In this document: in pieces, positions 22,601 to 33,255 of the stretch
How the letters are laid out: each line of letters begins with the position of its first letter
How positions within the stretch are numbered: the first letter of the stretch is position 1
Source: Stictocephala bisonia
Taxonomy: Eukaryota > Arthropoda > Insecta > Hemiptera > Membracidae
DNA length: 64,000 nucleotides
Assembly (NCBI GenBank): GCA_035578905.1
Contig: JAQJVL010000246.1
Coordinates: forward strand, 744,001 to 808,000
Reading direction: 5' to 3'
The notes under the pieces: generated by a model
What the model was told of the DNA's origin: nothing
The model's database searches: none
Seen by the model: the letters and a program-made list of their open reading frames with translations, nothing else
Position numbers and translations under genes: made by a program

Positions 22601-22771
22601 TGCATGTAATTGATCTATCTGTTATTCTAGTCCCTTCATTAATTAAGGATTCATATCCAAAGCTAGACATCAACGTTTTATATTCATCTGTAATATTTTC
22701 CCCATCTAACAAATCAATGTTTATATCACCTATAAATATCTGGTTAACCATATTTTTAATATTAACTGTTA
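19651..22771 (-). mobile_element. PHD-ORF1 LINE, 3' segment (endonuclease to tail), broken
   Basis: Read on the minus strand. The endonuclease end (MVNQIFIGDINIDLLDGE, SCIDH-type block ITCIDHIFIRL) starts at 22751. The linker and N-terminal RT then run to 21411 in one 446-codon frame (LINELTGQ-type block, KNGKAPGLDGFSSKLIKN, KKGSTKFCNQYRPITLVS). The RT core follows in other frames (IPQGSVLGAILFIIYINNL and FADDTSLCY near 21000-21120). The thumb lies at 20820-20500 and the C-terminus at 20534-20148. The AT-rich 3' UTR ends in a (TTA)n tail at 19651-19672. A 108-bp in-frame tandem duplication (22269-22376 and 22377-22484) adds 36 residues to the linker. Several frameshifts make it nonfunctional. 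Confidence 0.88.
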
Positions 22772-22963
22772 AGAAGAAGGAGCTTGGCTACGCATTCCTG
22801 TGGGTGAAGAATGGTAGGATTATGATGCGGAAGAGGGAAGGAGAGCGTGTGAAGGAAATCGTCAACCAGCATGCTTTACAGAAACTGTAAAACGTAGAAA
22901 TGGTCACCACACTAATACTGTAAGGTAATACACCTAATATTTGTAATTCAATATTGTAACAAG
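22772..22963 (+). repeat. duplicated, inverted scrap of LINE ORF1 end
   Basis: These 192 bases repeat 23488-23679 nearly exactly (AAGGAGCTTGGCTACGCATT ... CAATATTGTAACAAGTT). They join the minus-strand ORF2 segment at about 22771/22772 and the plus-strand ORF1 segment at 22963/22964. They mark a rearrangement junction within the LINE. Confidence 0.9.
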
Positions 22964-23637
22964 TTCAAGCTTTGAGAAAAAATGAAAATCGCAAATTTGC
23001 ACAAGAGTTTAACAAGGCATATGAGACACTCAACGACAAGTTAGAAGAAAACACCGTAGTCTTAAAGGAACAAACTGGGAAAATGGAAGAATATATCAAG
23101 ATAGTTGAAGATCTTAAGGCAGAAAATAAAAGTCTGAAGCAGCAAGATTCTAGAAGAAATATTTTAGAAATATTTGGCGTTCCTGAAGAAAAGAACGAAG
23201 ATCCATTAGAAACAGTTAAAAAAGTGGGAGCTGCATTGAATATGAAAGTTGAGTCTGATATGGTAGATTCATGCCACAGACTGTACAAAAAACCGGGCAA
23301 CGTTGGACCTGCTGGGCTTATTGTGAAATTTGTAAGGAGAGGAGATAAGGAAGAAATGATGCGAAAGAGAAGAGTGAAGCGTGACTTCTCTACACGTCAT
23401 CTAAACCTGCCGATGGACAATCAAATATACATAAACGAGTCACTATGTCCTACGAAAAGGAGGCTGCTGTCCCTTGCACGAGTGAAGAAGAAGGAGCTTG
23501 GCTACGCATTCCTGTGGGTGAAGAATGGTAGGATTATGATGCGGAAGAGGGAAGGAGAGCGTGTGAAGGAAATCGTCAACCAGCATGATTTACAGAAACT
23601 GTTAAACGTAGAAATGGTCACCACACTAATACTGTAA
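22964..23637 (+). pseudogene. LINE ORF1, coiled coil plus FP-type domain (N-terminus displaced)
   Basis: Open from about 22964 through 23637 (221 codons from the first ATG). Residues about 10-65 form a heptad-rich coiled coil. The block SRRNILEIFGVPEEKNEDPL, the HRLYKKPG block, PAGLIVKFVRRGDKEEM, YINESLCPTKRRLL and GYAFLWVKNGRIMMRK follow the layout of the FP-type domain common in insect LINE ORF1 proteins. Such proteins coat the element RNA. The missing N-terminus, a PHD finger, lies on the opposite strand at 24926-24665, so this frame is an internal piece of ORF1. Confidence 0.8.
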
Positions 23638-23962
23638 GGTAATACACCTAATATTTGTAATTCAATATTGTAACAAGTTATATTATTAGTTAGATATAAA
23701 GTGTCGTTTATTTTTTTCTTTTACATATGTTTATTATCAGTTAGTCATGTAAAGTATTTATTAATTGTTATTCATTTATGAATGTTTATCTATGTTATTA
23801 TTTATAAATGTTTATCTATTGTTGTTTATTTACTGTTATTTTGACTCTTAAAAAGTTTATTTATGTTGATATTTTTTATAGTTTATTATTGTCTGTTATT
23901 GTTCTAAATTGTTTGCATAAGATTGAAATATGACTGCATATTTTTATTTTGAAGGTTAAAAT

Positions 23963-24664
23963 ATGGAATATAAAAATAATACTAACATATTAAATGAAGT
24001 TATGAGCTGTAATCTGACAATATTCCATCAGAATATATGCAGCGTAAGAAAGAATTTTGATAGAATCGTAGTGGAAATAACAGCTTATGATAGGAAACCA
24101 GAGATAATAGTTCTATCAGAAGTTTGGATTAGTGAACATGAGTCTAATATTTATCAGATACCTGAGTATAAATTGTTAGCAAATTATAATGAAACATATA
24201 GAGCTGGGGGAGTCATGGTATATATACATGTCTCTTTACATGTTTGTGAATATGAACATATTACTATTAACTCAGCAGATGCTTTATCAGTTATATTTAA
24301 GGCTGACAATGTTTATTTTAGTTTAGTAGCAGTATATAGATTAAATAATATCAGTAAGGCAGTTTTTGTAGCAGATTTAAGAAGTTATTTTAATAAAATA
24401 GTTAATGTTAAAAATATGGTTAACCAGATATTTATAGGTGATATAAACATTGATTTGTTAGATGGGGAAAATATTACAGATGAATATAAAACGTTAATGT
24501 CTAGTTTTGGATATGAATCCTTAATTAATGAAGGAACTAGAATAACAGATAGATCAATTACATGCATTGATCATTTTTTTATTAGGCTAAAAAATAGAGT
24601 AAAGTATAAATTAACAACTGTAGTAGAACGACTTGAAATAACTGACCATTCCTTGACTGGTGTT
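23963..24664 (+). pseudogene. LINE ORF2 start: AP-type endonuclease, truncated
   Basis: ATG at 23963. Motifs in order are LTIFHQNICSVRKNFDR, IIVLSEVWISEHE, YRAGGVMVYIH, VYFSLVAVYR, NQIFIGDINIDLLDG, ITCIDHFFIRLKNR and LEITDHSL. These correspond to the catalytic Asn, Glu, Tyr/Arg, Asp-Asn and His blocks of LINE endonucleases. The segment from about 24394 is a second copy of 22500-22771 in inverted orientation. The frame is cut at about 24664 by the inverted PHD piece. Confidence 0.85.
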
Positions 24665-25075
24665 GTAACAATATTTCTCACAAAGCCTTCATAAGATCAT
24701 TCAACGTCAAGCCGTCTTCATCCACTTTGTTTTCGAATTTTCTAGCCTTTCTTCGCTCCACTGAACATGTATTGCATCGCCACACACTATTATCTTGTTT
24801 CAGTTCCTCAATATCGGACTTATTCAGCCCAACACACTGACCGTGGAACAGTCCTTTACACTCAACACAAACCCCTTTACACTACTTCTGTGAGATATCC
24901 TTAACACACACTCCACAAATACTCATTTTTAATAAATAAAAATATTTTGTAATCGTATATTAAATATTTTCTAAACGCATGCATGCACACGCAATATCGC
25001 TTGAACAGCACCTGTACGTTGACCTTGGTCGCGATAACGATGTAGACGCTCCGAGCTCTGACTCATTACTAATCT
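24665..25075 (-). pseudogene. LINE ORF1 N-terminus with PHD finger, and 5' UTR
   Basis: Minus strand, ATG at 24926. CGVCVKD, then VCVECKGLFHGQCVGL and VWRCNTCS form a C4HC3 PHD zinc finger, followed by DGLTLNDLMKAL. A stop after ISQK lies inside the finger. The sequence then reads up to the junction at about 24665, and its natural continuation (ALRKNENRKFAQEF) lies at 22964 on the plus strand. Above 24926 about 150 bases, GC-richer than the surroundings, probably are the 5' UTR. PHD-bearing ORF1 proteins are known in CR1-like LINEs. Confidence 0.75.
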
Positions 25076-25310
25076 AATAATCTAACCACAAAGTAAAGCA
25101 TAAGTTTATTCGTGATGACAGTGCACAATATTTATTATGTCATGTCAAATACTGTAATAATCATCTATATACAACAAGTCTCTGAAATAAATCTTATAAA
25201 ATACATTAACAAACGCTTACAGTAAAAATATTAATTCAATGATTTCGGCTTGATCAAAGCAATAAGTAATTCTAAGTCACTGTCTCTATTGACCTTTATT
25301 TTATTTTTAA
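25076..25310 (-). repeat. long repeat R2, inner part
   Basis: ATAATCTAACCACAAAGTAA, GACAGTGCACAATATTTATT, CATCTATATACAACAAGTCT and AATAAGTAATTCTAAGTCAC are the reverse complement of 39750-39975. With 19030-19650 it completes R2 around the LINE. Confidence 0.85.
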
Positions 25311-26400
25311 AATATAAATACAGTAACGTTAACTCTTAACTATTAATTTATTATAGTTCATTAATGTTGAGGTAAAAAGAATGCTAGGTAATTTATTTGT
25401 AATTTTATAAGAAGGTAACTTCTAAGCCAGGGGTCGGCAACTATATTTGGGTGGGGTCCAGATATATTTAAAAATAAGTTTCGGGAGGTCCAGGAAAAAC
25501 TAGGCAAAACTTCGTTATACGCCTCCATCAAATTAATCAAATCAAATTAACGCTCAAATCAATACTATTGACTATTGAATATATAAGTTTAGGTTTTGAC
25601 TATCATAGATAAATAATAATAATGTTCATAGAAGAGTAACAAATCAAATAACAACAAATAAAAATATTCAAAACATTGTAATATCTGATTGCAAAAATGA
25701 ACTAAAAACCTAACATTACCTAAATAAGCAGCTCTACTATATTTACCTCTTTCAGAGTGTCACTAAGTTTCCCACATAGAGCTACCTGGTTTGTTATGAA
25801 TTGCTAAGATAGTAGCACAGAATATAGACAGATACAGAAGCCCCACGGTATAGGAAATAATGAAACGGGCAGATCGTGGTATTTCTCAAAATGAAGGCGT
25901 TGAGACGGTCGCTAACTGGCGCGGCGTTGCCAGATCATAGTGCGGGATTCCCGTTTTCCCACAGTGGAGGGAGGAATACAGAATGGACAGACAGAACTCC
26001 AACCGACAGTCAAACAGGGCACTGAGGGCAAGGCTCGGAATACCCCCGCTTACGTTCACTGAGTTGCATTTACTCCGCGTATTTTAACCCTATACCTGTT
26101 TGAATTTTAGCCAAATTCTCAAAGTACATAAGTTATACATTGAGCATAGGAAACCTATTTTATGCATTTCTAAATAAAGGAGATTGTTTAATTGTATTCT
26201 TAATTAACAAGTTTATGAAACATTTATGATAATTTATCAAATTAAATTATGAAACAACTAATTGTTTTAAGGAAGATAAAATAACGATGGATAGTAAGAA
26301 AACCAAGATTTTTATTCTGCAGTTAGCTTGGGCATTGTCAGTGATATTACACCACGAGGAACTATAAAATATAACATATAATTTAGACATACATATTATA

Positions 26401-27080
26401 CAGAATTTATTCACCACAATTTCTCAATACATCCCTCTCATAAGCTCATTATTTTTATTCATTTTTATTAGGGCTTACTATTTTTAAGCTTTTCAATTTG
26501 CCAAATTGATTGATTTTTTTTACTTATTTTATACCGACTGAATATCATCAATGTTTATAGATACTACATACTGTACCTGAGCAGATACAGAGACAAGCAA
26601 ATTGTATTGATGGCACATGCTTATAGGGATCCTTGAAACATATTTTTAGAAATTATACTTTTAACTATCGATACATTTATGAACTATTTACATTAATAAA
26701 CATTTTATTAAACCCAAAAACAAAACATAAATTGTTACATAAATACGTCCTAAATGTGTTATAAAATACAAAATAAATACTGTAAACACATAGTAAACAT
26801 ATAGACTATTTTAATAATTATATCTTATCACCAAAATTTCTCATATCTCGATCTTTCATAACCACATTATTTTTATTCATCTTACTCAACCCTCTATTTT
26901 CTACGTCCCTTTTCACATTTTTAAACCTTTCAATTTGGCGAATTAATAGGGCGCTTATTACTGCTTGTAGATACTTTAAAGTGGACAGATTAAGAGACAA
27001 AAAAGAAATATTGGTGACACAGTTAAAAGACTGATTTATATCCAAGTCTTTAGAACAGATAAAAGTCTTAAACACAATTA
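26401..27080 (-). repeat. diverged duplicated segment inside X
   Basis: About 26401-26530 and 26818-26960 are related. Both read CACCA(C/A)AATTTCTCATA-like, then CATTATTTTTATTCAT, then TTTTAAxCxTTTCAATTTG and a GAATTRAT step. The right copy is partly open on the minus strand (85 codons, with LIRQIERFKNVKRDVENRGL). Gene-like sequence duplicated within the element is possible, but no family is recognised. Confidence 0.5.
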
Positions 27081-27462
27081 CTAAGAGAAATTAAATTATC
27101 AAATTATGTATGGAAAAATAACCATACAAATTAGTTACTTCACAAGACAAAAGATTAAATTTGTTTGTCATGAAATTCAAATGACCGCTACTCTGTAAAG
27201 GATAATCCTTTCCAATTCCAGTTTGGACAGTTAATTCTCTTAAATAGACATTTTATTGAATACCAAACTTGGCTTAGATTTAAGATGTTCGTACTACTCC
27301 TCACGGGCCGTACCAGTGAAAAGATGAAAAGTCACTAATGGTATGAAAAAGTAGGTTTTTGTGACCAAGATGATGTGCAAGATTTCAATTTTATATTTTA
27401 AGTCATATAAAAGCTGTGACAGCGTTTCTATATTTTTTCAACTTGTATGCACGCTATGTACT

Positions 27463-27620
27463 GTACATGTTGCCGACGTTTCAAGTGCATTGCAGTTTCA
27501 TCTTCAGCTTAACACACTCTGTTACTAGATCCACAGAGTATATGTAATGTACCTGGTGATGAGTATGTTGCCCTGAAGATGAGAGCTGCAATGCATTCGA
27601 AACGTCGGCATCATCTAATT
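27463..27620. repeat. spaced inverted repeat with GAAACGTCGG ends
   Basis: TTGCCGACGTTTCAAGTGCA ... CATCTTCAG (27470-27506) is mirrored by CTGAAGATGAGAG ... GCATTCGAAACGTCGGC (27572-27611). Loop about 65 bp. This pairing is common at Penelope-like and small inverted-repeat elements. A related half-site is at 13711-13745. Confidence 0.75.
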
Positions 27621-28280
27621 AGTGTACATAGCAATCGGACACGGTCCTACCCGGATTATGATAATGTAAATAGTTTGGTCTAACGTGGAGTTAATATCAA
27701 ACTGTTTAACTTATTCATTTTAACGATTAGTCACCAAATACGAATGTGGGTATACTTTTGCTGCAGGAAATGTATCGCATAGATTAGTGAAGTAAGGTGT
27801 GTGAATGGTGTGTGACTGCAGCATTCGTCACATTCACTCCGTGAACGCTGATAGCGCTACCATAAGGTTGAAGACGGGCTTTGCTAAACAATTTAACATT
27901 TTAATTTAGTATTTTTCAGTTTACTCATGGCATTTTTACAGTTTTAGACAATAGAAGATAATTGACAATGTGGGGACGATATGCAGAAGACGTTTGATTA
28001 ATTTATATTAACACAAGGCACAAATGGCTCGAGGAAAATAATCTAGGCCTAAATGATGTGTATTATTTAAAAAAATTCTTTCACTTACCACAGGTCTCCA
28101 CGTACACTTATGATAGGTGTTTTGAGAACCTTAACATCCGCAGTGATTCAATTTGTAAAAATTTTTACACTGCCTCTAACACAAACTGTCGTAATCTTTC
28201 TTTCTCTCCATTGAAACACTAAGTTATAACAAGACACAATGATAAAATAACCGAAACCAAACCAATTTTATTCAGAAACT

Positions 28281-28640
28281 ATGGGACACCCCTGCCCGCT
28301 TCGCATGCTAACCCCGTCGTCAGTCGCTGTGCTCGTGAGATATGGGTCACCTGCGGCCTCGTGGGGGAGCTCAACCTTCGGCCACACCAAGATGCTCTGC
28401 TACAGGCCTCGCGGTGGAAGGTTCGGCTTGCGGTCTCACCAAGACACTCTGCTACAGTCCCATTTGAGGAACTCGGCCTACGGCCTCGCCAAGATGCTCT
28501 TCTACAGGCAGTTATGGAACTCGGCCTACGGCCTCGCGAGGGAAAGTTCGGCTTGCGGCCTCACCAAGATACTGCTACAGTCCATTTGTGGATCTCGGCA
28601 TGTCGCCTCGTGAGAAAGATCGGCCCTCTGCCACGTCAGG
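28281..28640. repeat. GC-rich degenerate tandem repeat
   Basis: About five units of 55-65 bp built on CTCGGCCTACGGCCTCGCC followed by AAGATGCTCTGCTACAG. GC content is far above the neighbourhood. Several frames stay open on the plus strand because stop codons are rare in the unit. No protein domain. Confidence 0.85.
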
Positions 28641-28659
28641 ATTTTTAACCAGTATGACC

Positions 28660-29130
28660 ATTTATTTTGGTTTTTGGGACAGTGGAACCCCTAAACATAG
28701 ACTTTTCTCAAATCTGATGGTAAATTAGTATTTAAGAGAAAAATACTTTTATTTTGATACCCCACTTGAGTATATTAGTTTGACATTAGTATTCAATTTT
28801 GGGTTTTGGAGCTTCTTTTTATTTGGGGGGGGGGGCAGAACCCTTAAACGTTGTCTCTTCCAAGATGTAAAGGTAAAATGTAATTTTTGAGATAAATACC
28901 TATAGTTTGATGCTCCATTTGTAAGTTTTATTTTTGTACTACCCTTTTACTGGTTTTAGGAGATTTTTGTTTTGTTTTAGGAGCATTTACTCCTTAATAT
29001 TTATCCTGTTCAAAATCTGATATTGTATTTGGATTCAGGAGAGAAATGGCTTTAAATTGATACCTCATTTGAGTAGATTAGATCAGTTTTACAATTTTTA
29101 CATTTTTAAAATTTTCAGTTTTTGAGCCCC
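28660..29130. repeat. degenerate ~155-bp tandem array
   Basis: Three to four worn units share the order: GGG..AGxACCCxTAAAC, then a TCCAAGATGT/TCAAATCTGA step, then TTTxAGAGAxAAATAC, then TTTGATACCxCATTTGAGTA. Units begin near 28672, 28835, 28975 and 29125. Confidence 0.6.
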
Positions 29131-29280
29131 CGATACCACAAATGTTTGAATTATTAAGATGAAATTCATATATAAGGTGCTCGTTTCTTACACGTGTAGA
29201 ACTGTGAATGTTTGGACATTTTACTAAATATTTTCTTCAACTTAGGTAATAAAAACTACTTTTTAGTGATTTTTTCCATT

Positions 29281-29440
29281 GGGAACATTGGGGAAGTTTT
29301 GGGGTAAAAAGGCCATCATCTTGTTTATGAGTGAAAAAAGTAAACTTTTGTGAATTTTTCTGGAGGTTTCATACAGAGAGCTTCAATTCAAGTATACTCT
29401 TCATGGGGGTAAGACGCCGGGAAATGCCTCAACATTTAGT
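29281..29440. repeat. dispersed repeat shared with 2641-2790
   Basis: ACATTGGGG, GGCCATCATCTTGTTTATGA and GAGAGCTTCAATTCAAGTAT recur in the right arm and flank of foldback copy a. Here the sequence is not part of a hairpin, so it shows the repeat in simple form. It ends in a TCAGTGAGTCAGTCAGTCA microsatellite. Confidence 0.65.
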
Positions 29441-29618
29441 GTCAGTGAGTCAGTCAGTCACAACATCGAGCTTTATAGTATATAGATTGACTGAGTTTTA
29501 TTCAGAATTTTTTTTACAGACGGAAAGGATGCAGGAAGTAGATGAACACGTGATGGGCGCGCGTTCTTTGAACTTTGCCTCAAATATTATTTTCCATCTA
29601 GTTTGAAGGAAACAGTAT

Positions 29619-30022
29619 TCGTTCTAACATATGAGACGCCGACACAACGTTGTGCGTATTTTAAGGCGAATATGAACGATGATATGAGTGTAGTCTGGTT
29701 ACTAATTGAGTTTAACTGTTCCTCAGAAAGTGCAATTTATTAATAGCCCAACAGCCAGGGCAACTATCGGACCTGCAGCTTTCCGTAAAATCCGAACCAC
29801 GTAGTGTTGGTCTGATTTTCAGCTAACGGACAAGTCTGACACTCAGTTCTCTTCCCTACACAACATCCGAACCTTGATTACCATCCAACATACGTCTCTA
29901 GTAGTGTCCACGTCGATGGCAACCATTGTGTGGACGCCATGTCGGTATTAAGAGGACCGAGCATGCAACCTATCACCTTCAATCTCCCAAACACTTTGTC
30001 CCCATTCGAGATTTATGTTCCT
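29619..30022 (-). repeat. SINE-like repeat R3, longest uninterrupted copy
   Basis: Runs from CATATGAGACGCCGACACAA to ACACTTTGTCCCCATTCGAG. Partners are 7372-7600 (same strand, partial) and 14133-14407 plus 16578-16690 (opposite strand). Its lower-coordinate half is homologous to the tail of SINE family S1 (61150-61350). R3 is therefore probably an S1-type SINE tail fused to other sequence. Confidence 0.8.
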
Positions 30023-31130
30023 TTAAACATTTTTTACCCATTTAAAACTGTAAAAAATAATAGTAATAATCCAAAACCTAATTTTTTCTTAAACTAGGGG
30101 ATACCACAGCACGCTAAGTGTGCAAAACCCCGTTACTGGCTACGCTAATTTCACTCACTTGTGTAATTTTGTTATTTTTCTTCGTATTAGACGCTTAACA
30201 TTGTTTCAATACGCTTAAAAAATAACCTCTTATGTCAAGTGTGCAACAGTGTCAACGGTGCACGTCATAAGCTTTCTCAATGTTAGGGTAACAATGATTT
30301 GCTAGTATTGGGATGTTATTATCTGCCTTAATTTAGCTTTTTGATAAAAACTGTTGACAAATCCCCTCTTAGTATATGTCTGTAGCCTATAATGAATGTT
30401 TACAGCAAATTTCGTGGTCTTATGATTTTTGAGAATTTGTGATTAGTCAGTGTTGTTTGGCTTTAATAATACTTACAAAAATCATCTCCCTAGCCACGAT
30501 AAAATTGGAAAACATTTGTTCTTTGTAATAGGATTATTTATGTTTTATATTTATCTAATTTTCAGTTAGTCAAGTTTCGAGTGAAAATAGCACCCTACTG
30601 ATGAATACCTGAAGAAACGTTTAAAATAATGTATTTTTTAAATAGTTGATTAAGCTACGTGTATGGAATTTTAGTCTGACAACGCCAATAAAATAATAAA
30701 GTATACAAAATAATTTTACTAACATTTATGTAGGCTATTATTAACAAATTTGCAAGTATTTATTATTATTATTACTGTCTTAAATACATTCATGATAGTA
30801 AGCTTTTACACTTACTTTATTCATTTGCACGGGAAAAATATTTTTCCATATATTTTATTTACCGGTACTTATTTTTACTCGTGTGTACAAAATCTAGGTC
30901 CCACCAAGTTATGCAAAACTTGTCGGTGAAGACCTATAGTAAAAAAGAGAAACAAAAACGTATTATAGGAAAAAAATACCTGATTATTTTAAATTTGTTT
31001 CTAGTAATTACTAAGATTGGGCGGTTTAGGGCAGGCACCGAATTAAACAAACAATATTGTCAATAAAAAATGTTAGTTTGAATATTGCGATTTAACAGTA
31101 AAAGATGAACAGTAATATTAAACTCCGCAT
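30023..31130. other. no gene seen (interior of X)
   Basis: AT-rich. A 61-codon plus-strand frame at 30881-31066 has no domain. Nothing supportable. Confidence 0.45.
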
Positions 31131-31389
31131 ATGCATCATTGTTGGACTGCTCGTGCGATACACGCGGGACTGTTGCAGTTGACTAGCCTGAGAGACCAAA
31201 GACAATGCGTAGCGAGGGAATTCTCCCTGGCCGGCTGGGCCGGCCGGCTAGCCACAGTTTGGCAACCGCGCTTGGCCGGTTTTTACCACTAGCGCCGCGT
31301 ATGATCTGGCCGGTGAGTTAAGCGATCTCGCGTTTCAAAATTTAGCATTGCGTGGGGCTTCTGTATCTGTCTATATTCTGTGATAGTAG

Positions 31390-32436
31390 TTAAGCATTCT
31401 TTTCTTTGATTCGCTTTGTAAGCTTCCTTTCTTTGCCGACCATAGCCGGAGCCCCATCAGTTGGCAGAGACACCATTTTATCGTAACTAAGTAACTAATG
31501 TTTGATTTGTCATGAAGTCATCAACAGTCAGTCTGGAATAAATTTTCTCTAAGAGTCTGGCCTGACTGCAAGCAATTCTTCCATTAATATTTTATTTTCA
31601 ATATAATAAAACCTCAACAAAATAGACATTTGTTCGTCGTCAACAATATAACATGATTCATCAAGTGCTAGGCATAGCAAGGCGCCTTTTGTAGAAGTTC
31701 TAGCAAACTCCTTTTATTGTCTCCAGCCAATATTTCGGTTGTTCTTGTATTGCTTTTAGCCAACGATTAAATACCTTGAAATGCGCCAAAACGTCCTTTT
31801 TATCTTCAAAAAGTGCTGCGACCACTCTTATCATATATTCTTTTACTATCTAAGAGTCAGAAAATGGCTTCTGCGTCCAATATACATGAAAAGCTGCGTC
31901 TGCAGATTTTCCTAGCTCGCTTATATTTCGAACTAGTATGGATGTAACATTCTTCAAGCTCGTTTCTTGCTGGATATATAATTTAATATTATAAGATGTA
32001 AAAAACACTCCAGTAAATAGTTTTTTAATTTTGTTAAGCCTTTCGGTAACAAAGTTACCACCTTCAGACATACAAAGGTAACAAAAGTCTGTGTGTCTGA
32101 AAAAGGCCTAACGAAATTTAAAAATTATTTACTGGACTGTTTGTCTCATCTTATAACATTAAGTAGTATAAGATGTGCTTTTTTTGTAAAAAGCTAGATA
32201 TTACTTGAAACTTTATTGGCGAGCTTCACTTCCCAGACGAAAATTAGGATGAAACTGCTAATGGGTCGTTTCATGCCTTTTTAAATTCGTACTTTTAATA
32301 AGAGCGACAGTTTTATTGCATATTAGGCAAACTGGAACAGCGCTAGGTATATCAAGAAGCGTAAAACAATACTGTTTAGGTCATTCAGTCAAAACATTTA
32401 TATTTTCACTATAAACTTTACGTTTTTTATGATCCA
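31390..32436 (-). pseudogene. broken hAT transposase (zinc-finger/DUF4371 type)
   Basis: ATG at 32436 (MDHKKRKVYSENINVLTE). A BED-like finger follows (PVCLICNKTVALIKSTNLKR then HETTH). After breaks there is QQETSLKNVTSILVRNISEL and a FHVYWTQKPFSDS block (32010-31855), then an IRVVAALFEDKKD block. Further down is MVSLPTDGAPAMVGKERKLT at about 31474-31415. TDGAPAMVG is the hallmark around the second catalytic Asp. The downstream remainder, VALCGKLSDTLKEVNIVELL, is at about 25785-25720. Stops and frameshifts are frequent, so it is dead. Confidence 0.85.
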
Positions 32437-32697
32437 TATCGATAAAAAATAAAAATCAGGAGCAGCGACAATAATTACTAAATAATTTGATGTACAGTAC
32501 TAATGAGGCTGGGCAAGCTAAGCTGGGGTGGTGTTGCCAACTCGACGTTGACATTCAAACTTAGGAAAAGGCTTTTTTAAAATTATATTTATAATTTATG
32601 TGATTGAGATATTAAAATATTTTTATCGGTCCAGTCTTTGACCTTCCGCGGTCGGACATGGACCGCGGTCCGCCAGTTGCCGACCGCTGTTCTAAGC

Positions 32698-32941
32698 AAA
32701 TATTTTTCCTAAACGGTAACAAGGACAGAAAAATATGACAGCGGGGGGGCGGGGTGGGGCGGAGCGGCAATCCTTTTTAAGAACTTTGAAGTCATGGGGC
32801 AAGTAGTGTTTGGGAACCTCATACCACTCCGGTGTATTCCGTTGAACAGCCAATAAGAAGACTTAGGACGGTAAAAACTTGACATAAGTAATATTAAAAC
32901 ATTGTGCAATGTGAAGAAAAATAATAAAATATGAATTTAAA
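32698..32941. other. no gene; G-rich run
   Basis: Contains GCGGGGGGGCGGGGTGGGGC at 32740-32759, an unusual G-run for this AT-rich region. It could form a G-quadruplex. No gene. Confidence 0.5.
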
Positions 32942-33160
32942 AAAGTTTTCTTAATTAGCTTAGTACGTGTTGGTAGATGAATTTAATACAATATTAATAT
33001 AAACTGAACAAATATAATGGTGACCGATTAAGGTAAACTTGGTTTACCGAAATCGATCACCATAACATTCATAGCCTATATATTGCACTTATTTTTTATA
33101 AGTACAGTATAAGTATTATACTGTATGACATTTACATTGTGTGACGTTCACTTGTGTATT
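32942..33160. mobile_element. foldback element, copy c (diverged)
   Basis: TTAATTAGCTTAGTACGTGT opens the left arm. The centre reads AATATAATGGTGACCGATTA ... GGTTTACCGAAATCGATCACCATAAC, and the right arm includes TGTGTGACGTTCACTTGTG. Order and ends match copies b and d, but the direct-repeat arms are eroded. Confidence 0.7.
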
Positions 33161-33255
33161 GAAATAACATTGTTTAACTATTATTAAATTGCTCAAATAA
33201 GATGTTCTGCTCGGTTTGGTTTTGTACTAATTTAATGCATTTTCAATTACTTGAG

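Larger units (their letters stand above)
25816..31382. mobile_element. 5.6-kb element X with 32-bp perfect inverted ends, inside hAT transposase
   Basis: The left end CACAGAATATAGACAGATAC (first 20 of 32 bases) starts at 25816. The exact complement ends at 31382. After 32 perfect bases the similarity fades, with islands to about base 60 (GAAACG, AGATCG). ATAGTAG flanks both sides (25809-25815 and 31383-31389); shifted by one base it reads as an 8-bp GATAGTAG repeat. Removing X joins two halves of the hAT transposase. A 31-32-bp end with a 7-8-bp duplication recalls the P superfamily; MULE or Merlin are alternatives. No transposase was recognised inside. The interior holds duplicated segments, GC-rich repeats and an R3 SINE. 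Confidence 0.75.
25428..32689 (-). mobile_element. hAT-type DNA transposon with perfect 8-bp target duplication, internally invaded
   Basis: The left end CAGGGGTCGGCAACT (25428) and right end AGTTGCCGACCGCTG (to 32689) are inverted repeats differing at one base over 15. TTCTAAGC flanks both sides (25420-25427 and 32690-32697). This is the hAT signature. Transposase pieces lie on the minus strand at 32436-31390 and resume at about 25815-25700. A separate element (25816-31382) separates the two. Without it the hAT would be about 1.7 kb, short for the superfamily, so it may also carry deletions. Confidence 0.9.

Noticed and set aside
28281..28648. Two long plus-strand frames in the GC-rich stretch
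   Set aside because: Stop-poor tandem repeat with no domain; both frames are equally open.
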